64,000 nucleotides of DNA, taken from positions 2,542,001 through 2,606,000 of the forward strand of contig JBBELK010000064.1 of assembly GCA_037783545.1 (NCBI GenBank), read 5' to 3'. The notes below the pieces were generated by a model, which saw nothing but the letters and a program-made list of their open reading frames with translations, had not been told where the DNA came from and searched no databases. Source of the stretch: Henricia sp. BOLD:AAB3569. Lineage: Eukaryota; Echinodermata; Asteroidea; Spinulosida; Echinasteridae. Numbering within the stretch: position 1 is the stretch's first letter; the number at the start of each line of letters is the position of its first letter. The translations under genes were made by a program, and so were the position numbers. Positions 1 through 11,049 of this stretch are shown piece after piece.

Positions 1-372
1 GCGTGATTATATATTACGCGCCATGAATGCATTAATATTGGCGCGAATACAGGTTTCTCAAGTCTCTAGACAGGTACTATTCATAACAACGATGTTGGGT
101 GTGGGGATTATAGGCGTCAGACGGACAAAATAAGACTGTCTAGAGACTTGACCTCAAGTCTAAGGTATATGCAGTTTTTGTGCGTGTGTACCGGTACTTT
201 CCATATAACTTTGAAAATAACTTGGACCAGACTAGTAAAAGTGTTTAAAACCAGCTGTACTTGTTATTGTACGTATCAGCTAGACCGCCCATGTGATGTG
301 CTCTCAACCAAGAGAAATGCATAACCTGTCCAAGGTATTTAGGAACGTTCAGAAAGTAATGACGCATTATAC

Positions 373-639
373 CTCCAAGTAAAGTTGAGATCTGGATTGT
401 GATGTCTATCCTCGCTTAGGAATGCATAGTCGTCACCATGCTCCATCTGTAGATCATACTGGTGCACATTGAGTGCGCTGGATGGAGTGTGTCCTGAGCG
501 GAATAGCTTGATCAGCTTTTTGCGTACGTCCCTGGAGACATCGCGGTGTCTGAGCACACCTGCTGCCTTCAGCGGGTGGTTGTGTTCATGCTTCAGCATC
601 ACAGTCGTCGGCCATTTTGGAAGGTGGTGGTCCCCGGAT
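373..639 (-). CDS. Exon 4 of the Cys/His gene
   Basis: 267 nt between acceptor ACGTATAG and donor GTATAATG. Contains HEHNHPLKAAG, RHRDVSRDVRKK and GHTPSSAL, completing the zinc-binding module, then a segment ending FTWR. The next exon is not visible in the 372 bases to its left. Confidence 0.7.
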
Positions 640-3516
640 CTATACGTGTCACATACAAGAGTACAGAAAAAAAGAAACATGGTGCATGTAGGGTGCGTCC
701 ATCTTTGTCTTGTTCTCCATATAGTATGTGTTAGGCACGATCAATGCACCTGTGCAACCACATGATAGTGCTTGTAATCTTCCGTTGTTGAATCATTGTC
801 CGCGTGTGCAATTGTGATGCACAGAATGAACAATTTCAACACGGGACCAAACTATTTTTCCTGCAAGCCACGATTTGGCTACGTTCATTTTAATATCTAT
901 GGAAAGGGAAGATGGCTGCACCGTGATAAAGGTAAATTGATCATGACCACTTAAGCCTGTGCCATAGTAGATTTTGAAGCTGGAAAAACATCAACTGGAC
1001 AACTACAACTGTTTGCACCCCCAACTGGAAAGTTGGCAAACGAAGAAAAATATTGTAGCATGGCTTTCCCCATAGAACTTATTTTTAAAAAATATCAACA
1101 AAACTGTATAAAGTGATGTTTCTCTGGTGTAAAGTACGACGGTGTGAATGTAATATGTACGGTACCAAATTGGAAAATAAATCTGAATGGAGGGTTAAGA
1201 GGGCACCAGGCCCCTCCACCCACAGTTTGTAGAACCGTGAAAATTGACAACTTTGGACAGCACCTTAGCAAACAGTTCGCTGTTGGCTGACGAAGCTAAT
1301 GCGGGACAGCCAGGTCCGGCCGCAGAGGCTGCAAAGGAAAGTTTGTTCTGGGTTTGGTGCTGCAGGCATTAAAATAACAAATTAGAGTTTCAATAGCAAA
1401 ACAAAATCCCAAATGTACCTGCATGATCTGTCCCTGCCATCATGCCGCTTGAATTCCGTCCTCCTGACAATTACAGTGAGCATTGCTGGGCAGTTGGTGT
1501 TCTTGGACCCCTTACGCAGGTCTGCTGACTTGGACCGTGGCCAGGTCATGTGCTGACATCTCTTCTCCAGCTGTCAATATGTGCATAAAGTACAGTCTCA
1601 ATAATAAGAGCAGGGGTCGATTTCACAAAGACTTGCGACGCAACTTGCCAAACCCCATGTAATTTTTCCACGGGTTCTGCGAGTTGCGATTGATTTGGGG
1701 CCAAGACTCCTTTATATTCACCATGCTTTTTAGATTAAACATGAGGCAGGCATTGGAGTTTGATTACGTTTACTTCGTGCTTTGGCACTCGCGCACAATT
1801 GTGAAATCTAAGAACTGAATATTTGGTTTTTAAAAATTGGAATATCTGGATTTCGAGATCTTCAGTTTCATTCAACACTACCCAAAATAAACCAACAAAC
1901 AACCCTTCTAGCTGTCTAATATAACCAATGACACAACCGGCTCATCCATTCTCACTTACACGGCAAACTGTCCGACTGCCGCGGTTGGGGTACGTCCGTG
2001 CTGTTCGCCATGTAGACAGCGTCTTGTCTTGGTATTTGACCAGCCACTCCTTGACCGATGGCTCATCTTTGATGTTCACCCGCAAGGTGATGCGAGGGAC
2101 ATTTGCACTTCTCTCTTGCTGGCAACATATGTACTGGTACCCTTGTGGCAAGGCTTCCTGCATATATTAACAAAGAAGTAATACAAAATATCAAATTGGG
2201 TCTTTCCACGCAAATGGGCCTATTTGAAAAATAAGTCAATAATTCCTTTCAGATGTCTTCAGTTTATCTCAAATTTTCCTTGTACTGTTCTAAGGAGATA
2301 ACTTTTGCCCAAAAAGGTACGAAAATGCTGCCACAACATACCGGTACGTTTCTGAAAAGCTTGTGTACAAATTTCCCCATATACGTACACGTATGTAACG
2401 TGGACATCCAGACAAAAATTTGACAGCACATGTTCACAGCATGATGCATCTTAGGTAACCACAAGTCTCACCAAGCTAAAGGCAGCTGCGATTTAAACGG
2501 CCCCCGTTTTTTAAAATATACTTTTTACGAAAAACATGCACTGCAGGATGGTAAAATAAACAGTTGTCCAGCATTCTATGTAATCATCAACTCGTACCCG
2601 GGACAACTCGAACCCCCCAAAAAAGACACTTTATAAAATCGTTTCACAAACTTTTTTTTGCAGAGACTTTTTTCCGGCACTTTTATTTGCCCCTACTTGA
2701 AACGACACTTTTACCGTGAAGTTTGCAGGACCTTTATATCAGGAATTTGCCGGGATGTTTCCAGGGACGTTCGCCGAGATTTTCGGAAGTTTGATTTTTA
2801 TCGGCCCGCTAGCGGGCCGCTGGTGGCAGCCACCCACGGACCGAGGACCGCTAGTGGTCCGTTGGCGCTTTAGTAGCGGCAGACAACTGGTGGTTTGCCA
2901 CTGGATACCGCTAGTGGTTCGCTAGTAGCTCGGGAGCTGTAGAACGCTGTTCGCGTGCCACTTGCAAGCCACCGGCGAACCGCCAGTGGTTTTTGGTCGG
3001 TGTGCCGATGTCGACCGGCCGCTTCCCAGCCGACGGCAGCAGACGGCGGTCCGTCGGTGGCATGCGCACTGGGATATTTTACAAACTTTTGATCATATTT
3101 CAGCCGCAATTTTTGCCACAACTTTTCCTGGCACTTTTGCACATTTTTGCGGGAAATTTGCCGGTTTTTTTGCCAGTTTTTTTGTTAAAATTTTCGCCAT
3201 GATTTCTGTTGCGACTTTGCTGACTTTTGCTGCGATGTTTGCTGGAACTTTTGCTGGGTCTTTTGGGGACGTTTGGGGTACGAGTTGTCCCGGGTACGAC
3301 TACGACTAGTACTAGTAGTAGTAGTTGTCCAGCATTGTATGACTGTCACTGACACTAGTAATATGTATTCATCATCATCAAGTGCGTTACCCTCAAGGCT
3401 TGAAGACCACCTTCCTGAGTGCTAGCACTAGCAGGGCAGTACTCGCACCATTTCAAGTCGACCTCTTGCTCATCCGCGTCCGTGTTTTCAACAACTTCTT
3501 CGGGCGATTCATCCAT
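373..3516 (-). CDS. Unnamed Cys/His DNA-binding-type gene (FAR1/SWIM-transposase-like N-terminal region), 5' part, four exons
   Basis: Four minus-strand exons (3516-3391, 2157-1960, 1570-1419, 639-373) join with consistent phases (0, 0, 2, 2) and good splice sites, including a GTAAGT donor after exon 2. The chain gives about 247 residues before leaving the window. It contains a Trp/Tyr-rich stretch (VKEWLVKYQDK...TWRTARTYP), then CQH, then GSKNTNCPAM, then HEHNHPLK and GHTPSSAL. This Cys-His-Cys-His spacing resembles the FAR1/FLYWCH/SWIM zinc-binding N-termini of MULE-transposase-derived proteins that are numerous in marine invertebrates. I do not recognise a named orthologue. A DNA-binding role is inference. 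The catalytic or C-terminal part would lie left of base 1. No lesions were seen, so it may be an intact domesticated gene or a well-preserved element. Confidence 0.65.
1419..1570 (-). CDS. Exon 3 of the Cys/His gene
   Basis: 152 nt, phase 0 in and phase 2 out, between acceptor ATTGACAG and donor GTACAT. It encodes RCQHMTWPRS and GSKNTNCPAM, the core Cys/His motif. It is too short to stand out as an ORF and was found from the motif and the phase match to its neighbours. Confidence 0.65.
1616..1700 (+). repeat. Half-copy of a GGGGTCGATTTCACAAAG MITE
   Basis: Shares AGGGGTCGATTTCACAAAGA and the following 'TTGCGACGCAACTTG' region with the complete small palindromic element at 52063-52160. No right terminus is seen here. 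Confidence 0.45.
1960..2157 (-). CDS. Exon 2 of the Cys/His gene
   Basis: 66 codons between a TATATGCAG acceptor and a consensus GTAAGTGAG donor, phase 0 on both sides. Encodes the VKEWLVKYQDK / TWRTARTYPN segment that precedes the metal-binding residues. Confidence 0.7.
2198..2400 (-). repeat. Half-copy of a TA-flanked MITE family (full copy at 26432-26868)
   Basis: Begins with GGGTCTTTCCACGCAAATGG and shares about 200 bases, on the opposite strand, with the right half of the complete element inside the imidazolonepropionase gene. Here it sits in intron 1 of the Cys/His gene and lacks its other terminus. Confidence 0.55.
2590..3299. mobile_element. About 710-bp element with terminal inverted repeats and an internal degenerate repeat
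   Basis: The ends are inverted copies of ACTCGTACCCGGGACAACTC. The interior alternates AT-rich units built on ACTTTTGC/TTTGCCGG with GC-rich units built on CCGCTAGTGGT. It is flanked by near-identical 18-bp direct repeats (2563-2580 and 3324-3341). No coding capacity is supported. It lies in intron 1 of the Cys/His gene. Probably a non-autonomous DNA element of unknown superfamily. Confidence 0.45.
3391..3516 (-). CDS. Exon 1 of the Cys/His gene
   Basis: Starts at ATG 3516 (MDESPEEVVENT...), an acidic leader of 42 codons containing a CEYC pair. It ends in phase 0 at a GTAACG donor (3390-3389). An upstream in-frame ATG at 3618 exists, but the acidic MDES start looks more natural. Confidence 0.5.
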
Positions 3517-3619
3517 TTTTGACACGAAGACGGACTCAACGTTAACGATATGGGTACGCGTGCAATTTTTTGTACGGTGTACGTAAAGCGCGCCCGCTAG
3601 CGCGCTGCGGTGAATCACT

Positions 3620-4490
3620 TAGACTAGTTTTCGGTCCACATATTCCACATTCGAAGAAGAAATGACGAACGGGCCGGAGCTTGGCCTTTCATATAAACAC
3701 GTGAGTTCATCAGGCCCCCATACGAGGATCGTGCACATGTAACGGTTAATATATGTAGAGGGGAAAACGGTGAAATATTTTCTTTTATCGGACACTGTGT
3801 GTGAATGGATTTGGAGGGGGGAAATACAACTAAATAGAAATACAAATAAAAATAATGATCTATTCAGGCAACTAAGAGTGTCTCTCTTTTTTTTAAATGT
3901 GGGATGGCTCTGAAAAGAGCCGTTTTTGGGTCACTATAGTCAGGCAGCCCCTCCATCTCGCCCCATAGGCTTACGTGCATTTTGGGGGTGAGCAGATGAG
4001 GAGTGGATGAGGAGGTTATGGTTCAGTGATCACGGGCCTTCCTTTAAATGTTTCCCTTGATACGGTTTAACAAAAATGTAACGGTATTAATTTTTCTAGG
4101 GTGCATATTGTGTCAATAATTATTATCTGGTGAGGACAATCATGGAGCCATAAAAGGATGGAAAAATTAAGGAATTTTAAGTATTTTAGCTGCACGAAGA
4201 ATTATTGCTCGCGAGTGTATAATTTTCATGCGCTAAACGTCAAACAATAGACTGGGCTAGGGATGGATAAAATGCATATAGATATACTGATGATAGTAAA
4301 CTATAATAAATGAATGGTAATTCCTGAATTATTTCTCTGCATGATTTTATTTATTCTGATATAATAAATGACGAGACGACCTTTACTTTTGTTTGGTTGT
4401 GTATTGATCAAAGCCAATTTTAAAAGTCACATAGCTAGTCCGTGGGTCCACCGTCTGGAAACAACAACAGAACAGTAGCCTACCCTTTTG
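3620..4490. other. Intergenic, nothing recognised
   Basis: AT-rich sequence without a supportable ORF, RNA or clear repeat. Confidence 0.5.
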
Positions 4491-4689
4491 GTCAAGGTTT
4501 TCCGACCAAAATGAATATAGTTGTCTCATCGAGCACTGATGCCTATGTGTGGGCTGTCACGGTTTGAATTACGTAATAAATACAGTTGTCTCATCAAGTT
4601 TTCAGGTCCGCCATGCATTGTATCCCTGTATAACAATGTCTTGTCTTGTTTTTCCATTTATATGTACGCGTGCATGTGTCGTGTCTGTT

Positions 4690-4905
4690 TGGTATATGTA
4701 CAGGCCCCATTTCGCGGTGGGACTAGCGACAGAAATCTTGTTGCCTCGGCTGGACCAATCAGGACGCTTGGCAGTGCATTGCAGCATGATTGCAGGCATT
4801 CAAATGTAACGCTGGCCGTTGTCCGCGTCGACGATTGGCTGCTATTTAAAGCATACTGGGGAATCCGTTCCATTACATTCGTCAGCATGCATCCCTGTTA
4901 CAGGG
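4690..4905 (+). repeat. Dispersed repeat, partial copy (opposite strand to 10487-10737)
   Basis: About 210 bases, from GGCCCCATTTCGCGGTGGGA to GCATGCATCCCTGTTA, match in reverse complement the central part of the 592-bp insertion at 10206-10797. This copy is truncated on both sides relative to that element. The short ORFs across it are not supported as genes. Confidence 0.6.
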
Positions 4906-4981
4906 GCGGATCCAGCAAACTTCACAATGTGCGGCTGAGATCGGTGGCTGAAAGTGAAACATAACAGCGGGCTGCTGTTTT

Positions 4982-5066
4982 GCCGAGATGCGAGATTCGA
5001 AACGCACGCGAAATTTGTAAGGCGAGATGCGAGATGCGAGATGCGAGACGCACGCGAGAGGCGAGA
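4982..5066. repeat. GCGAGAT short tandem repeat
   Basis: Repeated GCGAGAT / GATGCGA units interrupted by CGCACGCGA. A simple-sequence tract. Confidence 0.7.
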
Positions 5067-5711
5067 TCATGGCAGTTGTGGAACACCATGAACTAGCGAA
5101 CCATCCCTTGACACTTTCGATCCTTCATTTCTGAACAACTTAGCACGCTCTCTGAAAACCGAGTCCAACTCTTGCTACCCCGATCCCTAACAGTCAGATG
5201 TTTTCCAAATTCAATTTTATTTTGCCTATCAATAGTGATAGAATAATGATTCATGTGTAGTTAACAGGATGTTGACTCATTGGACATAGGCCTACTGCAT
5301 AGGCCCTATCACACGTACAAAATGATCGGTATTATAAACCTCACGAGCTCGTCTAGCTTTGAGGACCAATTAAGGGCCTGGATTCAACCAATAGGCCTAC
5401 ATCCGATGCGTTTACCAGCCACTTTATGAAGTTGAAATACCGTACAATAGCACAGTAATCTCTTTTAAACTTATGTAAACATCTCCTTTGTCGTTGTCGA
5501 GGAAGGTTGCAAACTGGTAAAGGACTACACTCCGCATCACAGCCCATGCCAGTCGACATCTAAGTATTGCTGCAAGGTTAATGACATTCAACCGAATCTT
5601 TGCGTTGTTGATGATCAACTCACTTCTGTATCGTACGTATAGGCCTACATGCATATGTACATGTATAATTATGAAAACAACGCATTTGGTTGTGATTTTG
5701 CTTCTTTGCAG

Positions 5712-5899
5712 TAAAGCGGGAGAGTCGGTGGTTTGTGAACGTCGATACTATAATTAATGTTACCTTTTTAGATCTTTGCTTGGGACATCCCGTTAGTGAT
5801 GGATCAGGAGCTTTTGTAAGTAGTGGTGCAGACCAAGCCAGAAGAATGAAGATAGGCACGAGGGTGATACGAGGTCCAGATTGGAAGTGGGGAAATCAG
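5712..5899 (+). CDS. Exon with first half of the MIB/HERC2 domain
   Basis: Acceptor TTGCTTCTTTGCAG precedes 5712; a weaker alternative acceptor (CCTTTTTAG) would start the exon at 5772. Donor CAG|GTGAGC follows 5899. The MIB/HERC2 start is [16 protein letters not shown]. Confidence 0.65.
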
Positions 5900-7427
5900 G
5901 TGAGCACACTGAACTAAAGTAAAATAAACCCATCTAACGAACAGAGAAAGCTCGTGCATGAGTTCGTGGAGCTGCTGGGTTGTGACACAAACGATCTTGA
6001 TTGTTCGCACATGACACGATTTGCTCTTGGGATTACCTTAAAGATAATGCTCGGAGCCAATTTCACCTTCAGTTGGAATCTCGGTTTGTCGACTTTGGAA
6101 TGCCGGTCAAGTGGGATAACCAGAGGAAAGTAGAATGAAAAGGTGCATTTTATGAAACTTTGAGGACCCGAAATTAATATATAAATTATTTTGTTCCATG
6201 AAATTTGAAACATATTTTGCTTTTGAAGTAAATCTTGCCGTTGTGTCTTTACCAGGACGGGATACCGCCGGGGGAGGGTCGGATCGTCAAGGAAATACAC
6301 GGCGATAGTCAGGTACACGTCCAGTGGGATGCAGGACAGAGAAATAGCTATCGCATGGGCCAGTACGGAAAGTACGACTTGATATTAGTAACCGATGGAG
6401 CAATTCGACTGGTAGGAGGACGGGATGACGGACTGAGCGGCCGAGTGGAGATTGATCATGACGGTCATTGGGGCGTCGTATGTGACGTGGGATGGGACAC
6501 TGCTGACGGAGACGTGGTCTGCCGTCAGATCGACGACCGTTTACATGCAGTGGCAGCCAAGATAGGCTCGTTTTACGGGGAGAGCGAGCTGCCTATCGTG
6601 ATTAGTCGAGTCGCCTGTAACGGGACGGAAAGCCGGCTGAGCCAATGTCCGTTCGTTTGTAAGAGTTCCTATCCGTGCGACTCCTCACACTTAGCTGGAG
6701 TTGATTGCAAGCCAAAAAAGGGTAAGAATAATACGAACACCCTAAATTCCGTCGTACAGCAACGGTACGTTAGACCTGATCAAATGCCGCGCGTTACCTC
6801 TCGAGTCAAAATAGAGAGGTGTGGTATGCGTTCCAATACAGACATGATAGAAAAAGACATCTAAGCCGTTGCAAATAAGCTTTGAGCTTAAAGCCCGTTC
6901 ACAATATTCAATACAGAAACAAAAAGATAATTTAAAAAATGTTGATGCATTTCCCCCTGAAAACTGGAAGTTAGGCTATGCCAGATGTTGATGTTTTGTA
7001 ATATCCGACAGAGGGGACACCCCAGCTCCCACTGCAAAACTGGAACTCCGGACTAGAGTCGACTGTCTCGACTCTGCTATAAACCACTAAAGTACACTGT
7101 ATCTCAAATCCAGATTCCGTTCGATTGGTCGATGGCGACAGCACAATGAGTGGACGAGTCGAGATCTACCGCGATGGAAGCTGGGGCACAGTTTGCGACA
7201 ACAACTGGGACTCCACCGACGCTGCGGTGGTGTGTCAACAACTAGGCTACACCGAGTCCGCTGAGGCCAAGACCGGTGCTCACTTCGGTGAAGGAACCGG
7301 TCCCGTGCACATGGACGGCGTGGCCTGTGATGGCTCGGAGAGCAAACTCGCCGAATGCCCGTCGTTTTGCTGGGAGACGACCCAGTGCAGCCACAGTCAA
7401 GATGCAGGTGTTGTTTGTCGAAACTGA
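5712..7427 (+). CDS. MIB/HERC2 domain plus two SRCR domains protein, 3' part of gene (three exons)
   Basis: Exons 5712-5899, 6256-6721 and 7114-7427 join in phase and end at TGA 7425-7427. The order is one MIB/HERC2 domain split by the first intron ([18 protein letters not shown], then [14 protein letters not shown] to YGKYDLILV), SRCR 1 (from [10 protein letters not shown] to GVDC) and SRCR 2 (from [10 protein letters not shown] to VVC). The protein stops two residues after the last SRCR cysteine, with no membrane anchor. SRCR domains are extracellular ligand-binding modules, while MIB/HERC2 domains are best known from intracellular E3 ligases, so the mix is unusual. A secreted pattern-recognition or matrix role is inference. 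The 5' end is unknown: an alternative acceptor at 5771 exists and no first exon was identified. Confidence 0.75.
6256..6721 (+). CDS. Exon with second half of MIB/HERC2 and SRCR domain 1
   Basis: 466 nt from acceptor TTTACCAG to donor G|GTAAGA, phase 1 out. SRCR 1 has seven cysteines (VVCD, VVCR, VACN, SQCP, FVC, YPC, VDC), one more than the six of group A. Confidence 0.75.
7114..7427 (+). CDS. Terminal exon with SRCR domain 2
   Basis: Acceptor AAATCCAG before 7114. The first codon is completed by one base from the previous exon (GAT, Asp). Seven cysteines in the same pattern as SRCR 1, then VCRN and TGA. Confidence 0.8.
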
Positions 7428-7429
7428 AG

Positions 7430-9400
7430 CAATAAGCCTTTTTGAAGTATGGCTGCCTTATAGAGGGCGCCCTTTGATTTGGGTAAAATAAACCAAAATG
7501 GCCGACGCTTGTACGTACGTTTGTGCGGGTGGGTGTACGCTTACATTTTTACTGACGGCTAAAGCCGCCTTTTTAAAATGACATTTTAGTGCTTAATTAC
7601 GGTAACGGACGGGTTAAAGATACTCATTTATCTACGGCACAGGATATGTGTTAATCTGGCTGATTTAACCCAGCATTAAGGCATATAGGCTGCGCCTAGC
7701 CCGTGGGCTACCCAACGCGCGCACGGTCATATATCAAAATGATGGACACATGCAAAGGAAACCGACCCAAGTTGGGCTAGGCCTAGTGAAACTTAATAAT
7801 TTCTGCAAGCCTTGGTCTACTCTATAACGTGCTATGTTTTTGCCTAAAGCCTCAGCTTAGTAGGGCCTATTTTAACTAGCTAAACGCTATGACTGTTTTC
7901 TAAAAGACCAATCAGTGTGTTATGTTTTAATTTGTGTCTTTTGGCTCTTTTAATTATAGTCCAGATGAATAATGCAAATGACAGTTCGAGTTTACAAGCA
8001 GTAGATCCTGCATGACTGCATGAAAACCAACAATGTGCCTTATCATCATTCCTGGAAGAAATTGCAGCTTTTTCCAAATTAACTTGTTATAATAGTTAAA
8101 TCTTGTATATTACCAATCTTGAAAAAGAAGAAGAAAGAGTTGGGACCCAAATTTGTCCTTGTTATAAGCATTACTTTGTATTAACAGTGCTCTAGTCTTA
8201 TAATCAGTGTTAGACTATTTGTATGTAGTTTTCTCGACACAGGCTCTCAATTAATCACCGTTTTTAAGAATTTACAAATCGATAGTACCATGAACTATGC
8301 ATGTATAAAAATCACTCCATCTTAAGCTTCCATGTTATGGTACAGTCAAAACTCTGATAAGAGAACTGCTCATTGAACATTCTGCTCATAATGAAGCAAA
8401 TTTCTTATTCTCCATCGTGTTCATTCCTCATTAATCATAAAGCTTGACTATGCAAGTTGTAAAACACTAAAAAAATAGAGCTAGTACCTGAAATTTTGTT
8501 TTGGCCATGGACAAATGAGTGTAAATAAAAAGGCCAAGTGAAACAAGATAACTTGAAGCCGCACGACACTGAGTTTATTCATTGGCAAATCTGAAAATAC
8601 AGATGTCAAAAGTCAAAGAACTTTACATGTGAACTTCCAAAAACCACGGGAAAGAATTGATACTTGACCATATTGTTTTAGACCTTGGAACGAATTCCGT
8701 ACTCGGCCCGTCACATTTTCTAAAGTGCAAATGAAAAGAACACATTTTGGAGGGGGAAAAAGTGAAGATTTTACGAGGAAAAACTAAGAAATCTTCCGAG
8801 TTGTCTTATACATTTAGTGCAGGAGGGGGATATGTAACGTCCGACTCGTAATTTTTTTCCAAAATATTAATGGTTAAATTATCAATTCTTAGGCCTACCC
8901 TATCGGACTTTAGAAACGTGCGTGAACGAATCAGCATTTTTTGAAGTACGACGTTTTTCACGTATGCTAGGCAAAACAATAACGAAAACGATCAAAATCT
9001 GCCACAAACAGACCAAACGTTGTTCTTATACAATAGACAATTATCCTATTTCCAAAACCACGTACAATATTGGTCGTCAAGTTATCTCTAAACAATCAAT
9101 TGAAACAGATGCAGTTTTGATAAGCATTTTAATACAACAACGTACATGCTACGGTAACCGTCTGCCATTTTTAGATGCGTTTACCCAAATGACAGTGCGC
9201 CCTCCAGCGACAGGTATGGTTATCCGCCATACCTCAAAAAGGCTTATTGCAATTTTATGAAAAGTTGCATAAATGTTACAGCGAATATTCATCATACATG
9301 GCAATTAAATAGATTTGTGGAGAAAGCCAATATGACTTGCCCGATCGACTTGTGATTGACATATTGTGGCTAAGTAACTTGAAAGCGATTTTGATTTTAT
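7430..9400. other. Intergenic, little recognised
   Basis: AT-rich with a weak transposon-end-like motif near 8342 (TACAGTCAAAACTCTGATAA). The 112-codon ORF at 8922-9260 has no domain-like features and is not called. Confidence 0.4.
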
Positions 9401-9409
9401 GCTTCGTAG

Positions 9410-9640
9410 ATACAGTGAAACCTTCTCTTAGGGCCACCTCTATAAAAAGGCCACCTGTCTAAAGTGGCCACATTTGTTCGGTCCCAAACCAGTTTGTACA
9501 CAAACATATGGAGTTGAAACCTTGATATTAGGGCCCCTGTCTAACGCGGCCAGTGGCCAGGGCACTTTGATTCCTGTGTGTACAATCCTATGGCAGTTAA
9601 ACCTGGATAATCTGGCCACACACAGTAAATTGCCTCAATG
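9410..9640 (+). mobile_element. pogo/Tigger-like terminal fragment
   Basis: TACAGTGAAACCTTCTCTTA and repeated 'GGCCACCTGTCTAA' motifs recall the multi-repeat ends of pogo/Tigger-type DNA elements (CAGT.AAACC.CT..TA). No transposase ORF or matching far end was found. The assignment rests on terminal resemblance only. Confidence 0.35.
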
Positions 9641-9660
9641 AATCAAGCTACTCTAGAAAA

Positions 9661-9900
9661 TTTTCAACTTTTTAACTATATACGGTTTAGCTTTAATATA
9701 CGTTATTATGAACTTTAGTAGAAGACGAAGAAAGAGTTGCAGTTTTAAAAGTGCCGGGAAGGAAAACCCCCAGGAAAAACCCACGCGGTCAAGTAGGGAC
9801 TGCAAAGCAAATCCACATACACGCCCCGGATTCGAACCCGGGACGCCAGAGGTGAAAGGCGAGGAAAGAACCACTATACGCCAACCTTACCGCCCATCCT
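9661..9900 (-). mobile_element. tRNA-derived SINE
   Basis: On the minus strand a tRNA-like head carries an A box (TTGGCGTATAGTGG, near 9882) and a perfect B box (GGGTTCGAATCC, near 9840). A non-tRNA body follows with a CCTGGGGGTTTTCC motif and a tail near 9661. Pol III promoter spacing and the unrelated body mark a SINE rather than a tRNA gene. Confidence 0.7.
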
Positions 9901-10052
9901 TTAAAAGACATGCACCATTTCGTGAAATACCACCTACATGTATGCATGGCAGTTATACTGAGTGATAGGGCTTCATTATACCCAGCATATAGATCGTTTG
10001 CTCGAAGCTATGGAATTCCATATGCGCCAATCAATCCGCGTCTCCTTTTCAT

Positions 10053-10178
10053 CCCGTCGCATTTTTTCTTTTCGTCGCATTTTTTCTCTTTTCGTCGCAT
10101 TTTTTTCTTTTCGTCGCCTTTTTTTTTTTTCGTCGCATTTTTTTTTCTTCGCATTTTTTTTCCCGTCGCATTTTTCCC
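10053..10178. repeat. CGTCGC/T-tract tandem repeat of copy A
   Basis: About seven units of a T-rich segment plus CGTCGCA, unit length about 15-22 bases. The reverse complement recurs at 15150-15318. The ORFs here (Phe/Ser/Arg-rich) are repeat artefacts. Confidence 0.8.
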
Positions 10179-10205
10179 CCCACTACTGCTACTCACGTCT
10201 GTTCA

Positions 10206-10797
10206 CATCCTGAGATCTCAGGGAATTTCCACTCTGCAAAGCGACGTGACAATACCCTGAGGAAATACACGCAAATCTGTGGAGCGAGCCGGCTGTTGTC
10301 TTGAGCCAACTCACGCCCGAGTCATTTTGATGTAATTTAATCAATTCGGTCATGTTATGCCGAAAAGAAACAATTTCTATACTTTCCAGAAATTGTATTG
10401 GGTTCCATTCCTTATGACTGTCCCATTCCTACCAAACTTTCAAACGGCGAACCTATATTTACTCCGCAGTTTTTCAAATTAATAACAGGGATGCATGCTG
10501 ACGAATGTAATGGAACGGATTCCCCAGTATGCTTTAAATAGCAGCCAATCGCCGACGCGGACACAGCCAGCATTACCGAGTACATGTATCACATGCGTGC
10601 ACGGTGTTTACAATCTGCGCGCGTGACATTTGAATGCTTGCAATCGTGCTACAATGCACTGCAAGCGGCCTAATTGGTCCAGCAGAGACGACAGGATTTC
10701 TGTCGCTAGTCCCACCGCCAAATGGGGCCTTTTTCAACAGGGCCACTGTACGCAGGAGTTGGGGAGTGCGTTAAAGGGGCACTGTTGCAAGAGGATG
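10206..10797. mobile_element. 592-bp non-autonomous insertion with 9-bp target duplication
   Basis: Copy B of the surrounding DIRS fragment lacks this segment, which exposes the empty site. GTCTGTTCA is present on both sides (10197-10205 and 10798-10806). The ends begin CATCCT on both strands. A 9-bp duplication is typical of Mutator-like (MULE) transposition; hAT (8 bp) is less likely. The central part is the repeat also found at 4690-4905. No transposase is encoded. Confidence 0.7.
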
Positions 10798-10859
10798 GTC
10801 TGTTCAAGGCCCATACAGATAACGGGCACAGACTATTTTTCTGGACTTGGGCGCGTGAT

Positions 10860-10990
10860 TCCACGCCGCCGGAGTCGAGTAGAATCGATTCCACTTCGAA
10901 TCGCGTTTCGATTTTTTTGAGGAATCGATTACCTGTAGAAATCGATTCCCTGTCGAAATCGATTCCCTGTCGAAATCGATTCCCTTTCAT
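10860..10990. repeat. GAATCGATT tandem repeat of copy A
   Basis: About six units carrying the palindrome AATCGATT at roughly 17-base spacing near the 3' end. Matched in copy B at 14960-15060. Confidence 0.75.
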
Positions 10991-11049
10991 CTAGATTCTA
11001 GAACCAATAAATGAAATGAATAAATAAAATTAAGCCAAAGGCATTTTTG

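Noticed and set aside
5671..5750. Signal-peptide-like ORF ([19 protein letters not shown]) just before the MIB exon
   Set aside because: Joining it to the next exon would need an intron of about 37 bases or a frame change, and the same bases form an excellent acceptor for the exon starting at 5712.
8922..9260. 112-codon ORF
   Set aside because: AT-rich, no motif, no splice context. Probably chance.
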